64,000 nt of DNA from Aeribacillus composti (GTDB taxonomy: Bacteria > Bacillota > Bacilli > Bacillales > Aeribacillaceae). Location: positions 62,001-126,000 of the forward strand of contig NZ_VISS01000006.1 in the NCBI RefSeq assembly GCF_007827555.1, in the 5' to 3' direction. Position 1 is the stretch's first letter. Each line of letters begins with the position of its first letter. The position numbers were made by a program, and so were the translations under genes. The notes beneath the pieces were generated by a model that did not search any database, was not told the DNA's origin, and saw only the letters and a list, made by a program, of their open reading frames with translations. Below, piece after piece: positions 55,208-64,000 of this stretch.

Positions 55208-56185
55208 TCATTGATCTAGGTTTGATGACAGCATGGCGTTGTACTCCAAATGCTCTCTCAACTCCGTTGAAACTTTTTCCAAAGAATCCTCTTCCAGTTG
55301 GTAATAGTAAGTTCCATTTATCGGATTGTCGTGCCCGTCAATCGTTAAAGATTCAATGCTGCTGATGGAACCGGAATATTTTTGCAGCGCTAAGACATTA
55401 CCAATGCTGAAATTTGTTGTTAAGTTTTTCCCTAAAGAGTCGATAATATCATCGTATTTCGTGATAGCCGATAAGGATGAGCTCTTTTTAATTATTGCCT
55501 TTATAACCTCTTGCTGCCGCTTGCCTCTTCCGATATCGCCTAATGGATCTTTTTTGCGCATTCGGACATATGCTAAAGCTTCTTCGCCATTTAACGTTTG
55601 TACACCTTTCTTAATATGAATGGCGTTCTTTCGCCCTTTGCTATCTTGCTCAGTAAATTCTCTGTCGCTGTTCACTTCAACGCCGCCAAGGGCATCAACA
55701 ATATTAATAAAGGCTTTAAAATTTAATTCTACATAATAATCGACGGGTATATTCAACAAGTTTTCAACTGTCTGAACCGTTAAATCTTTTCCACCAAAGG
55801 CATGGGCGTGTGTAATTTTATCCAGATTATGTCCTGGGATTTCCACTCTTGAATCTCTAGGGATGCTGACCATTTTAATCGATTTTTCATCTTTATTAAA
55901 TGATGCCAGGATTAAGGCGTCAGATCGGCTTTTCTTTTCACCTGGCCGCGCATCGACTCCAATGAACAACACCGAAAAATTATCTTTTTTCGGATCAACT
56001 GGTTGTTCCCTTAATTCAGATTTCCTTCCTCTCTCCAGATCTTCTTGTGCTAGAAAAGAAGCATTAGCTAATTTGATCGATAGATAAACGGCGTAACCGC
56101 CAGCAATTAAAAACAGGATTAAAAATAAACAGCCAAAGACTCTTAATTTTTTTTTCTTTTTCTTTTTTCTCGTTCTTCTATTCAT
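55208..56185 (-). CDS. LytR-CpsA-Psr family wall polymer ligase (TagV-like by position)
   Basis: A 325-residue LCP protein with a very basic start (RRTRKKKKKKKL), one transmembrane segment (about 15-35) and an LCP domain with VLFIGVDARPGEKKSRSDA, MVSIPRDSRVEIPG, KITHAHAFGG and YVRMRKKDPLGDIGRGKRQQ. It attaches teichoic acid or the second wall polymer to peptidoglycan. AAGGAGTTAGAC precedes the ATG. It lies 23 bp after yvyE on the same strand and converges with tagO, as B. subtilis tagV (yvhJ) does. Confidence 0.88.
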   Translation of the reverse strand: MNRRTRKKKKKKKLRVFGCLFLILFLIAGGYAVYLSIKLANASFLAQEDLERGRKSELREQPVDPKKDNFSVLFIGVDARPGEKKSRSDALILASFNKDEKSIKMVSIPRDSRVEIPGHNLDKITHAHAFGGKDLTVQTVENLLNIPVDYYVELNFKAFINIVDALGGVEVNSDREFTEQDSKGRKNAIHIKKGVQTLNGEEALAYVRMRKKDPLGDIGRGKRQQEVIKAIIKKSSSLSAITKYDDIIDSLGKNLTTNFSIGNVLALQKYSGSISSIESLTIDGHDNPINGTYYYQLEEDSLEKVSTELREHLEYNAMLSSNLDQ

Positions 56186-56208
56186 GTCTAACTCCTTGTT
56201 TTTTAAAT

Positions 56209-56847
56209 TTAGTTTTTAACCTTCTCCTCCAAATATACTAAGTCGCCTTCTTTGATCACACATTTCCCATTGGTGAGATCGGTCATCCAGTCTTTGAAGC
56301 TTTGAACCCGGCCTTCCTCTACATATGTTTCAACTTCCACATGATCGGTATAGTAGATGTCTTTCAGCTTATAGACAGACGAGCGCAATTCGTTTTCGAT
56401 TTTGCCGAGAAAGCTGTAATCGAACGTAGTGCGAATAATTTTCATTAGCTTGCGTTCGATGATGCCAACGTGGTCAATGGCTTCTGAAACAGCTTTTCCG
56501 TATGCACGGATCAGCCCGCCGGCGCCGAGTTTAATCCCGCCGAAGTAACGGGTGACAACAACGACAGTGTCTTTTAATTGTTTCTTTTTCAACACTTCAA
56601 GCATCGGCACTCCTGCTGTTCCGCTTGGCTCTCCGTCGTCGTTCGCTTTTTGAATTTGGTCATGCTCTCCAATTAAATATGCGGAGCAGTTATGTGTGGC
56701 ATCCCAATGTTTTTTTTTGATTGTATCAATAAACTCTTGAGCTTCTTTCTCAGTTTTGGCACGATTAATATAGCAGATAAAACGTGATTTTTGAATCACG
56801 ATTTCATGCTCTCCAAAGCCAGCTACGGTATAATAGGAGGAAAGCAA
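56209..56847 (-). CDS. yvyE: YigZ/IMPACT family protein YvyE
   Basis: This 212-residue protein has the UPF0029/IMPACT domain: HEIVIQKSRFICYI, DATHNCSAYLIGEHDQIQK, DDGEPSGTAGVPMLEVL and TRYFGGIKLGAGGLIRAYG, followed by a ferredoxin-like C-terminal domain. Its cellular role is not settled; the E. coli relative is YigZ. I place the start at TTG 56847, after CGGAGGTGATACACAA. A frame from 56922 adds 25 residues with no family similarity and no ribosome binding site. Position next to degS is conserved in Bacillus. Confidence 0.9.
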   Translation of the reverse strand: MLSSYYTVAGFGEHEIVIQKSRFICYINRAKTEKEAQEFIDTIKKKHWDATHNCSAYLIGEHDQIQKANDDGEPSGTAGVPMLEVLKKKQLKDTVVVVTRYFGGIKLGAGGLIRAYGKAVSEAIDHVGIIERKLMKIIRTTFDYSFLGKIENELRSSVYKLKDIYYTDHVEVETYVEEGRVQSFKDWMTDLTNGKCVIKEGDLVYLEEKVKN

Positions 56848-57016
56848 TTGTGTATCACCTCCGAAGAAACAAAACGGCATAACTTTTTTTGACAAAAATC
56901 GACTTTTTTTATAAAAAAACACTCACATTAGAATATTATAAAACGACAAAATTTTTACTTCAATTATGAACTGATAAAGTTTTTGTAACAACTTTTTTAT
57001 AATGGAGGAAAAGGCT

Positions 57017-58174
57017 GTGAACTCCAAAAAAATAGATTCTGCTGTAATAGACGATATTTTAAATAAAATGATCGAAACCGTCCAATCAAGCAAAGATCAA
57101 ATTTTTGAAATCGGTGAAAAATCCCGCACAGAGTATGAGAAAATAGTAGAAGAATTGGAAGAAGTGAAAGAGCAAGTAAGTGAGGTGATAGAGCAAACCG
57201 ATAAGCTGACGATTCAATCGAAAATCGCACGGCAGCGCCTCGTGGAAGTCAGCCGCAACTTCAACAAGTTTTCAGAACAAGATATTTTGAATGCCTATGA
57301 AAAAGCGCAAAATATTCAAATTGAACTGGCCATGCTCCAAGAAAAAGAAAAACAATTAAGAAAACGGCGGGATGAATTGGACCGCCGGCTTTTATCATTA
57401 AAAGAAATGATTGAACGAGCAGAGGTCATAGTAGGTCAAATTACTGTTGTACTGCAATATTTAAACCAAGATTTGCGGCAGGTTGGCGATTTGTTGGAAG
57501 ATGCAAAGAAAAAACAAGCCTTTGGCTTAAGAATTATAGAAGCGCAGGAAGAAGAACGGAAACGGGTGTCACGTGAAATACATGACGGACCAGCTCAAAT
57601 GCTTGCAAATGTTTTGATGCGCTCTGATCTGATTGAACGAGTTTTTCGGGAAAAAGGGACTGCAGAAGGGTTTCAGGAAGTTCAAAATTTGAAAATAATG
57701 GTGAGAAATGCGTTATCTGAGGTTCGGCGCATTATATACGACTTAAGACCTATGGCTTTGGATGATTTAGGTCTCATTCCAACACTTAGAAAGTACCTTT
57801 CTACTATTCAAGAATATGAAAAAGACATAAAAATCAATTTTCAAAACATCAGTGATGTGGAAGAAAAACGGCTTCCGGCGAAATTTGAAGTGGCCTTGTT
57901 CCGGTTAGTTCAAGAATCTGTAACGAACGCTTTGAAGCATGCGGAAGCAAAGCAAATTGACGTTAAATTTGAAGTCCGTCCAAACCAAGTAAATGTTGCA
58001 ATAAAAGACGACGGCAAAGGCTTTGATGTAAAGAAAGTGTTTAAAGAAAAAAAGGAGTCATTCGGTTTAATGGGAATGAAAGAACGAGTGGAGCTGTTGA
58101 ATGGGAAAATGGCAGTCCATTCTGCACCCGGAAAAGGAACGTTCATTATTATTCAATTGCCTACTAATCTATGA
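57017..58174 (+). CDS. degS: Sensor histidine kinase DegS
   Basis: This 385-residue cytoplasmic kinase has a long N-terminal coiled-coil sensor region (about 1-170), the phosphorylated histidine in RVSREIHDGPAQML, and an ATPase domain with QESVTNALKHAEA, KDDGKGFDVKK and SFGLMGMKERVELL. It controls DegU in exoenzyme, biofilm, motility and competence decisions. The GTG start at 57017 follows GGAGGAAAAGG; the ATG at 57002 lies in the ribosome binding site. It is divergent from yvyE. Confidence 0.95.
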   Translation: MNSKKIDSAVIDDILNKMIETVQSSKDQIFEIGEKSRTEYEKIVEELEEVKEQVSEVIEQTDKLTIQSKIARQRLVEVSRNFNKFSEQDILNAYEKAQNIQIELAMLQEKEKQLRKRRDELDRRLLSLKEMIERAEVIVGQITVVLQYLNQDLRQVGDLLEDAKKKQAFGLRIIEAQEEERKRVSREIHDGPAQMLANVLMRSDLIERVFREKGTAEGFQEVQNLKIMVRNALSEVRRIIYDLRPMALDDLGLIPTLRKYLSTIQEYEKDIKINFQNISDVEEKRLPAKFEVALFRLVQESVTNALKHAEAKQIDVKFEVRPNQVNVAIKDDGKGFDVKKVFKEKKESFGLMGMKERVELLNGKMAVHSAPGKGTFIIIQLPTNL

Positions 58175-58242
58175 AATAGAGAAATGGTCTGATTGACTTC
58201 ATGCATACATCACTGAAAAAATAATAATGGGGAGGATTGTAA

Positions 58243-58920
58243 ATGAATAATCAAGTTAAAATTGTCATAATAGATGACCATGCGCTGTTTCGGGAAGGTA
58301 TAAAACGTATTCTTGATTTTGAGCCTAATTTTGAAGTGGTTGCGGAAGCTTATGACGGCAGTGAAGCTTTAACAGTTGTTGAAAGCTATATGCCGGATGT
58401 TGTCATTATGGATATTAATATGCCTGGTGTAAATGGCGTTGAAGCTACTAAGCAGCTGGTTAATTCATATCCGGATACGAAGGTTATTATATTATCGATC
58501 CACGATGATGAAAATTATGTGATACATGCTTTGAAGACCGGAGCGAGAGGATATTTATTGAAGGAAATGGATGCTGACACTTTAGTAGAAGCAGTTAAAA
58601 TCGTGGCAGAGGGAGGAAGCTATTTACATCCAAAAGTAACTCACAATCTAGTCAATGAGTTCCGCCGTCTGTCATCAGCCAATAATGGACAAATTCCAGC
58701 TACAGTCCGGCGCCCTCTTCATATTTTAACACGACGTGAGTGTGAAGTTTTGCAAATGCTTGCTGATGGAAAAAGCAATAGAAGAATCGGTGAAACGCTG
58801 TTCATTAGCGAAAAAACGGTGAAAAACCATGTCAGCAACATTTTGCAAAAATTAAATTGCAACGATCGAACACAAGCTGTAGTTCTTGCCATTAAAAACG
58901 GCTGGGTGGAAGTTAAGTAA
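58243..58920 (+). CDS. degU: Response regulator DegU
   Basis: This 225-residue NarL/FixJ-type regulator has a receiver domain (acidic pair Asp11-Asp12, phospho-acceptor Asp57 in [12 protein letters not shown]) and a LuxR-type helix-turn-helix ([21 protein letters not shown], then [14 protein letters not shown]). It is the partner of DegS 68 bp upstream. In B. subtilis unphosphorylated DegU helps ComK bind the comK promoter, so it links to the comK gene at 27559. GGGGAGGATTGTAA precedes the ATG. Confidence 0.96.
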   Translation: MNNQVKIVIIDDHALFREGIKRILDFEPNFEVVAEAYDGSEALTVVESYMPDVVIMDINMPGVNGVEATKQLVNSYPDTKVIILSIHDDENYVIHALKTGARGYLLKEMDADTLVEAVKIVAEGGSYLHPKVTHNLVNEFRRLSSANNGQIPATVRRPLHILTRRECEVLQMLADGKSNRRIGETLFISEKTVKNHVSNILQKLNCNDRTQAVVLAIKNGWVEVK

Positions 58921-59610
58921 AGTTACATATTTTCCATGGCGATTAATTTTGAACGATTTGAATCGTCAAACCGTGAAAGTGAGATTGATTTCTAAATACC
59001 AATTTTGCTCGGTGTATCTATATTGTTTTTTCCGACTTGGCTGATTGTCCAGCGATGATAAATGAATTCAATTGCATTTCTTCATTACGGCTGGAAACAT
59101 AATATCATTTGGCAACTTGTCAATCTATTCGGATCCTGACCAGAGAAATGTTTTGATCAGAAGCTACGAGAATGAATCATAGGAAGCATTACATTCAACG
59201 TTCCGGTTTTGCAGAATCAACTTAGGTGAAAATGTATCAACAGGAAGCATAACGGCCTCTTCAAATAACTACAGGCGCTGGGAAGAGGCCGGTTTGCTCA
59301 GAAACAAGAAAAAATGCAGCAAAATTGGTAACCGCAATTGAAATCCACATAAAAGCTCCGTTTAAGCTGCTCAAAAATCCTTTAAAAAGGTGTAGACCTC
59401 ATAAGAATAACCTCAACGAAAATCGTAATGAGCCGATCGACAAAACGAAATCCGCATAAATGGCAGTATAAAGACTTTGAAGCAGCTAAAAAATTTTTCA
59501 TCCTCTTGCAGTTTCATGGAAATCCGGCAAAGTTAATGATAAAAGCTTGCATTTTTTATAAAATAGTCTTATAAAGGAGAGAATGAAATTATTAAAAGGA
59601 AAGGAAAAAC
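58921..59610. other. Long non-coding stretch between degU and degV
   Basis: About 690 bases with no supported gene. On the minus strand around 59260-59390 a short stretch reads LNGAFMWISIAVTNFAAFFL, which looks like part of a decayed membrane protein. No terminator with a good T tract was found directly after degU. Confidence 0.4.
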
Positions 59611-60453
59611 ATGATGCAAATTGCAATTGTAACAGATAGTACTGCTTACATTCCTGAAGAAGTTCGAAAGAGGCATGGCATACATATGATTCCTCTTAGC
59701 GTTATTTTTGGAGACGAGTCTTATCGTGAAGAGATAGATATGACAGCAGAGAGTTTTTGGGAAGAAATAAAGCGACAGAAAGAGCTGCCTACAACTTCTC
59801 AGCCGCCAGTTGGTGAATTTGTCGAGTTGTTTGAAAGCTTATCGAAAGAATATGATGCAGTCATCAGCATTCATCTTTCAAGCGGTATCAGCGGCACTTA
59901 CAATGGTGCTGTCACAGCAGGTCAAATGGTAGACAGCATTAAGGTATATCCTTACGATTCTGAAATAAGCTGTATGGCTCAGGGATTCTATGCAATTGAA
60001 GCAGCGAAAATGGCAAAGGAAGGGAAAAAACCGGAAGAGATCATCGCTCGCCTTGATGAAATTAAAAAATCAATGGATGCTTATTTTATGGTGGACGATC
60101 TTTCTCATCTTCAGCGCGGCGGACGATTAACCGGAGCTCAAGCTTTAATAGGGAACCTGCTGCAACTGAAGCCTCTTCTTCATTTTGTTGATAAAGTGAT
60201 CGTGCCGTATGAAAAAATTCGTACGCGCAAAAAAGCAATCCAACGTATCTATCAATTATTTGACGAAGCTGCAAGCAAACATCCGGTGCGGGCGGCTGTC
60301 ATTCATGCCAACAGGCCGGAGGATGCCAAAAAAATGAAAGAGGAGCTCGAAAGTAAATATCCAAATTCTGAATTTATTATCAGCTATTTTGGCGCTGTCA
60401 TTGGAACTCATCTAGGAGAGGGAGCTATGGGTCTCTGCTGGTATAAAAAGTAA
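59611..60453 (+). CDS. degV: DegV family fatty-acid-binding protein
   Basis: This 280-residue protein has the DegV family motifs: IVTDSTAYIPEEVRKRHGI, KRQKELPTTSQPPVGEFVEL, ISIHLSSGISGTYNGA and YFMVDDLSHLQRGGRLTGAQA. The C-terminal FGAVIGTHLGEGAMGLCW is also conserved. DegV-type (FakB-like) proteins bind fatty acids and present them to a fatty acid kinase. AAAGGAAAGG precedes two adjacent ATGs (59611 and 59614). Place between degU and comF is conserved. Confidence 0.93.
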   Translation: MMQIAIVTDSTAYIPEEVRKRHGIHMIPLSVIFGDESYREEIDMTAESFWEEIKRQKELPTTSQPPVGEFVELFESLSKEYDAVISIHLSSGISGTYNGAVTAGQMVDSIKVYPYDSEISCMAQGFYAIEAAKMAKEGKKPEEIIARLDEIKKSMDAYFMVDDLSHLQRGGRLTGAQALIGNLLQLKPLLHFVDKVIVPYEKIRTRKKAIQRIYQLFDEAASKHPVRAAVIHANRPEDAKKMKEELESKYPNSEFIISYFGAVIGTHLGEGAMGLCWYKK

Positions 60454-60574
60454 TTGCAAGAAAACGTTAAAACCATTGTGAAAAATGGCTGTATCCATCC
60501 TCTTAAAAGAACTTCCCCTTCAAAACGAGAAAAGGTGTGATCTACCAAAAAATGGAACGGTGTCTGACCATCTG

Positions 60575-60604
60575 AAGGTGCAAAAAGCACCTTTTATTTT
60601 TTAC
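60575..60604 (+). terminator. Rho-independent terminator between degV and comFA
   Basis: AAGGTGC, loop AAAAA, GCACCTT, then TTATTTTTT. The comF operon therefore has its own promoter. Confidence 0.85.
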
Positions 60605-60754
60605 AGAAATGAAGGATATAAATGATTCATATAGCATCTTTCATTCGGACGAAAAGCAATAAGATCAATTGATTAAATGTATTGATTTTTCAGAAAATAT
60701 AAGGTAAAAAATAATAGTAAGAAACAATATGGTATGTACAAGCGGAGGTTTTAT

Positions 60755-62131
60755 ATGCATGATCATGATCTCCAAAAACATCTTCTTGGAAGACATCTCC
60801 TTTCAAATGAGTTCCCGTTTTCAATGGATGCCGTTCAAAATGCCCCCTTCGTTGAAATAGAACAAGGTGTTGTGAAAAAATCCGGTTTTTTTTATTGCAA
60901 TCGATGTGGAAATGATCAGCCCTTTTTATTTGCAGGCTTTGACTGTGCAAAGTGCGGAAAGTTTTGTCATTATTGCCGGAACTGCATCATGATGGGGCGA
61001 GTAAGTGAATGCTCAAAGCTTGTTAGTTTTCCAAGACGAGAGAAGGAGGAAAAACATTCGATCCAATCGGATCAAACAAACTTTTTGCAATGGGATGGCG
61101 AACTGTCTCCGGCGCAAAAAAGAGCATCTGACCGGATCGCGGAGTCCGTTTTGCAGCGTACAGACTGTCTCATTTGGGCAGTTTGCGGAGCAGGAAAAAC
61201 AGAGGTGCTGTTTGCCGGCATAAACACAGCTTTGCAGAAAGGGCTATTTGTTTGCATTGCTGCACCGCGTACGGATGTTGTTTTGGAGCTTGGACCGCGT
61301 TTGAAAAACGTTTTTCCGAGCATCGATGTGGCAGTGCTTTACGGAGGAAGCGAAGATCGTTTGAAGCTGAGCCCAATTACCATTTCAACGACTCATCAGC
61401 TTCTTCGGTATAAAGAAGCCTTTGACGTGGTGATTCTTGACGAAGTGGATGCTTTTCCATATTCTGTAGATTCTGCTTTGCAATTTGCGGTTGAAAAAGC
61501 ACGCAAACGAAACAGCTCCCTTATTTATTTAACTGCGACTCCCTCCTCATCAATTAAGCGGCTTTTTAAGCCTTCCGAAATTGTGAAAATCCCTGCTCGA
61601 TACCATGGTTATCCCCTACCTGTTCCTGAATTCAAATGGTGCGGCAATTGGAAAAAAAGATTGGAGAAAGGAAAGCTGCCGAAAAATATCATCACATGGG
61701 CAGCCGAACAAATGCAAAAGGAAAGACAAGCTTTTCTATTTGTACCGGAAATCAAAGTGCTTCATGATGTCGTTCCGTTACTAAAAAAATTGAATTCAGC
61801 GGTTGAAGGAGTACATGCCGAAGATCCCCAAAGGAAAGAAAAGGTTCGGGCATTTCGAAATGGCCGGATTCCGATCATTGTCACAACTACCATTTTGGAA
61901 AGGGGTGTAACAGTTCCTGGAACTGATGCAGCTGTTTTAGGAGCAGAAGAAACCATTTTTACAGAAAGTGCCCTTGTTCAAATATCCGGCCGTGTTGGAC
62001 GGAGCATGAACAATCCAACAGGCTCCGTTATCTTTTTCCATTATGGCAAAACAAATGAAATGATTGCAGCGAAACACCATATTCTTGCTATGAATCGGGA
62101 AGCGGCAAAGGAAGATTTGTTAAAGCGTTAG
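60755..62131 (+). CDS. comFA: DNA-uptake helicase-like ATPase ComFA
   Basis: A 458-residue superfamily-2 translocase. An N-terminal four-cysteine zinc region (CNRCGNDQ and CAKCGKFCHYCRNC, about 45-80) is followed by Walker A VCGAGKTE, a DEVD box, LTATPSSS, and the C-terminal helicase motifs TTTILERGVTVPG and QISGRVGRS. It is thought to help pull single-stranded DNA into the cell during transformation. ATG 60755 follows GCGGAGG; the ATG at 60734 lies before that site. It is expected to be activated by ComK. Confidence 0.94.
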   Translation: MHDHDLQKHLLGRHLLSNEFPFSMDAVQNAPFVEIEQGVVKKSGFFYCNRCGNDQPFLFAGFDCAKCGKFCHYCRNCIMMGRVSECSKLVSFPRREKEEKHSIQSDQTNFLQWDGELSPAQKRASDRIAESVLQRTDCLIWAVCGAGKTEVLFAGINTALQKGLFVCIAAPRTDVVLELGPRLKNVFPSIDVAVLYGGSEDRLKLSPITISTTHQLLRYKEAFDVVILDEVDAFPYSVDSALQFAVEKARKRNSSLIYLTATPSSSIKRLFKPSEIVKIPARYHGYPLPVPEFKWCGNWKKRLEKGKLPKNIITWAAEQMQKERQAFLFVPEIKVLHDVVPLLKKLNSAVEGVHAEDPQRKEKVRAFRNGRIPIIVTTTILERGVTVPGTDAAVLGAEETIFTESALVQISGRVGRSMNNPTGSVIFFHYGKTNEMIAAKHHILAMNREAAKEDLLKR

Positions 62132-62269
62132 TATTTAGAAAATGAAGGAAACGATACAGAATGTGTAAAGTTGGAAAAATATTTTCAATTTTGGCTGAAA
62201 AAAGAAATTCCTTTTTCCAGTATGATCCAATATAATACAGATTAGAGATCATATATTTGGGGTGAGGAC

Positions 62270-62545
62270 ATGATAGTAAACGCTCTGGAAAAAATTATGG
62301 AAGAATTGCTAGATGAATATATTGACCAATTTCATATGGAATGCACGTGCCCAACTTGCCGCAATGATGTTTTAGCTCTAGTGTTAAATAGAGTTCAGCC
62401 CCGTTACGTAACGAGTGAAGATAAAATTACATATGTAAGAGCGGAATTTTTTGATCGGCAGCAAATGACATCTCTTCTTGTCAGCCTGGCAGAATGCGCA
62501 AGAATTGTTTCAGAAAACCCACGATGTGATAATAGAAAGGCTTGA
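62270..62545 (+). CDS. comFB: Late competence protein ComFB
   Basis: This 91-residue protein matches ComFB: VNALEKIMEELLDEYIDQF, then CTCPTCRNDVLALVLNRVQPRYV with a CxCxxC metal-binding set. Its role in competence is unclear in B. subtilis; related proteins elsewhere bind cyclic nucleotides. GGGGTGAGGAC precedes the ATG. It lies between comFA and comFC and its stop overlaps the comFC start. Confidence 0.92.
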   Translation: MIVNALEKIMEELLDEYIDQFHMECTCPTCRNDVLALVLNRVQPRYVTSEDKITYVRAEFFDRQQMTSLLVSLAECARIVSENPRCDNRKA

Positions 62546-63243
62546 TGCGAATTATGGGAAGATGTCTTTATTGTTTTAAAAGTATAGATGTCCGCTTGAC
62601 TTGGAGACGGCTTTTTTTCCTCGAAAAAGACCCTGTTTTATGCGAAGAATGCTCCAGCAAGCTAAACGTTATATCAGGCCCCATTTGTCCAATGTGCGGG
62701 AGGCAAAACGAAAAAGCCGAGTATTGCACTGATTGCGCGGCTTGGGAAAAACATCCTGACTATCATGGAGTGATAAAGAAAAACCGCTCTGTTTTTCAAT
62801 ATAATGAATTTATGAAAGAAGTGCTTGCTAGGTTTAAATTCCGCGGGGATGCGATATTGGCGCAGATGTTTTCCGAACCTTTTGTGAAAGCATTTCACCA
62901 TCACTTCGACAAATCGATGATTCTCGTTCCCATCCCATTAGGTGAAGAAAGGCTTTTGGAACGCGGGTTTAATCAAGCAAAATTATTGGCCCAGCTCCTT
63001 CAGCTTCCGATTATTGAGCCTTTGCGCAAAACAGATGCAGCAAAACAATCAAAAAAATCACGGATCGACCGAATGAAGACGAAAAATATGTTTACTGTAA
63101 CAGATCCAAAACAAGTACATGGTCAACATATTGTTATCATCGATGACATTTACACAACAGGCGCAACGGTACGCCAAGCTGCAAAGCAGCTGATGAACGC
63201 TGGTGCGAAAAGTGTCGAATCATTTACGCTTGTCCGCAGCTAA
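62545..63243 (+). CDS. comFC: ComFC, phosphoribosyltransferase-like competence protein
   Basis: This protein of about 232 residues has an N-terminal zinc region (CLYCFKS, CEECSSK, CPMCGRQ, CTDCAAW) and a phosphoribosyltransferase-type domain with VPIPLGEERLLERGFNQAKLL and the PRPP-binding loop IVIIDDIYTTGATV. It is required for efficient DNA uptake; its reaction is not established. The start is ATG 62545, overlapping the comFB stop as TGATG; TTG 62542 and ATG 62554 are alternatives. Confidence 0.93.
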   Translation: MRIMGRCLYCFKSIDVRLTWRRLFFLEKDPVLCEECSSKLNVISGPICPMCGRQNEKAEYCTDCAAWEKHPDYHGVIKKNRSVFQYNEFMKEVLARFKFRGDAILAQMFSEPFVKAFHHHFDKSMILVPIPLGEERLLERGFNQAKLLAQLLQLPIIEPLRKTDAAKQSKKSRIDRMKTKNMFTVTDPKQVHGQHIVIIDDIYTTGATVRQAAKQLMNAGAKSVESFTLVRS

Positions 63244-63308
63244 ATGACAAATCCGTTTTTCCGATATAAAATAATAATAATAGGAAGATTTTTGAAAGGT
63301 GGATTTTT

Positions 63309-63731
63309 ATGGGGGAATTAGCAAACTGCCCAAAATGTGGTTCCTTGTTTGTCAAAACGCGGCTTCGTTCAATATGTGATGCTTGCTACCAAGAGGAAGA
63401 AAAGGCATTTGAAACAGTATATAACTTTTTGAGAAAAAAGGAAAACCGCAGATCGACCATTACTGAAGTTGTGGAAAAAACAGGAGTGGAAGAGGACTTA
63501 ATACTGAAGTTTATTCATCAAGGACGCATTCAACTGGCGAACTTCCCGAACCTTGGTTATCCTTGTTCACGGTGCGGCACACTTATTCGCGAGGGAAAAC
63601 TTTGTGTTTCTTGCAAAAAGGAAATACAGTCTCAAATTGAGCAAATGGAAAGAGAAGAGCAGTTTCAGGAGGAGAAAGAGAAGATGCAAACATACTACGC
63701 TATCCAACCGAAAAATAATGAAAAACGTTAA
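63309..63731 (+). CDS. yvyF: Flagellar operon protein YvyF
   Basis: A 140-residue protein with zinc-knuckle pairs CPKCGSLFV, CDACYQEE, CSRCGTLI and CVSCKKEI around a helical segment that resembles an anti-sigma or MerR-like fold. It matches the conserved Bacillus protein encoded just before flgM, called YvyF or TIGR03826 family. Its function in flagellar control is not well defined. GAAAGGTGGA precedes the ATG. Confidence 0.9.
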   Translation: MGELANCPKCGSLFVKTRLRSICDACYQEEEKAFETVYNFLRKKENRRSTITEVVEKTGVEEDLILKFIHQGRIQLANFPNLGYPCSRCGTLIREGKLCVSCKKEIQSQIEQMEREEQFQEEKEKMQTYYAIQPKNNEKR

Positions 63732-63821
63732 CAAATCCCTCTATCGATCCGATAATGAATATAGAGATAGATTTCCAGCTGAAACAATCGTTCCATTAGA
63801 GCAGGAAAGGAGGCGGTGTCC

Positions 63822-64000
63822 ATGAAGATTCACAGCTATCGGTCATCAAACGTTAATCCTTATCAAAAGCAAATGGATGCCAGCAAGCAGATGAAAGTGG
63901 AAGTCCAAAAAGATAGAGTGGAAATATCCAAGCAGGCAAAACAGCTTCAGCAGACGAGCGGTTTTGATCTTCAGCGTCAAGAAAAAGTGCAGGCGATAAA
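63822..64000 (+). CDS. flgM: Anti-sigma-D factor FlgM, cut by the window end
   Basis: An open frame from ATG 63822 runs off the window and begins MKIHSYRSSNVNPYQKQMDA, with VEISKQAKQLQQ further on, typical of Bacillus FlgM. FlgM holds sigma-D inactive until the flagellar hook is complete. GGAAAGGAGGCGG precedes the ATG. The order yvyF, flgM matches B. subtilis. Only about 59 residues are present, lacking the sigma-binding C-terminus. Confidence 0.9.
   Translation, partial: MKIHSYRSSNVNPYQKQMDASKQMKVEVQKDRVEISKQAKQLQQTSGFDLQRQEKVQAI

Overview
The window comes from a low-GC Gram-positive bacterium of the Bacillaceae. Its right end has the Bacillus subtilis order tagO, LCP protein, yvyE, degS, degU, degV, comFA, comFB, comFC, yvyF, flgM. 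Typical Bacillus Shine-Dalgarno sites, sigma-A promoters, a CcpA cre site, comK, a dctB/dctSR/dctP locus and wall teichoic acid genes agree with this. The species cannot be named from the sequence alone.

Left part (1-19.3 kb): a decayed ISL3-family transposase and a small zinc-ribbon gene, then an accessory carbohydrate island. It holds (i) a glucitol-type PTS operon with an unusual NAD-binding/SAF oxidoreductase, GutM and a SorC-type regulator; (ii) a complete four-gene 2-oxoacid dehydrogenase complex (E1 alpha, E1 beta, E2, E3); (iii) a galactitol-type PTS operon with a zinc alcohol dehydrogenase and two short-chain dehydrogenases, followed by a second SorC-type regulator. All three operons start with the same promoter layout (TTGACT, 16-17 bp, -10 box) and carry an AACAAATGT(T/A)A motif just downstream. 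I infer one regulon for uptake and oxidation of one or more polyols. The substrates are not identifiable from the sequence. A short MITE-like, multiply palindromic element lies between operon (iii) and its regulator.

Middle (19.8-30.1 kb): C4-dicarboxylate sensing and uptake (dctR/dctS divergent from dctB, then dctP with a consensus cre site), mannose-6-phosphate isomerase, a secreted or membrane-bound alpha/beta hydrolase, comK, an LCP cell-wall ligase and an SGNH-like protein.

Cell-envelope region (30.8-56.8 kb): mnaA, tagD, tagB-like, tagF-like, tagG and tagH make and export a glycerol-phosphate wall teichoic acid. Two large GW-repeat autolysins (glucosaminidase and amidase) and a glycerophosphotransferase/glycosyltransferase fusion follow. 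A second polymer locus (csaB, flippase, O-antigen-ligase-like polymerase, GT4, tagA, GT4, tagO) resembles pathways for pyruvylated secondary cell-wall polymers. The two sets would share the TagO, TagA and MnaA steps.

Right end (56.2-64 kb): yvyE, the DegS/DegU two-component system, degV, the comF DNA-uptake operon and the start of the late flagellar region (yvyF and a flgM gene cut by the window edge). No rRNA, tRNA, CRISPR array or intact insertion sequence was seen.
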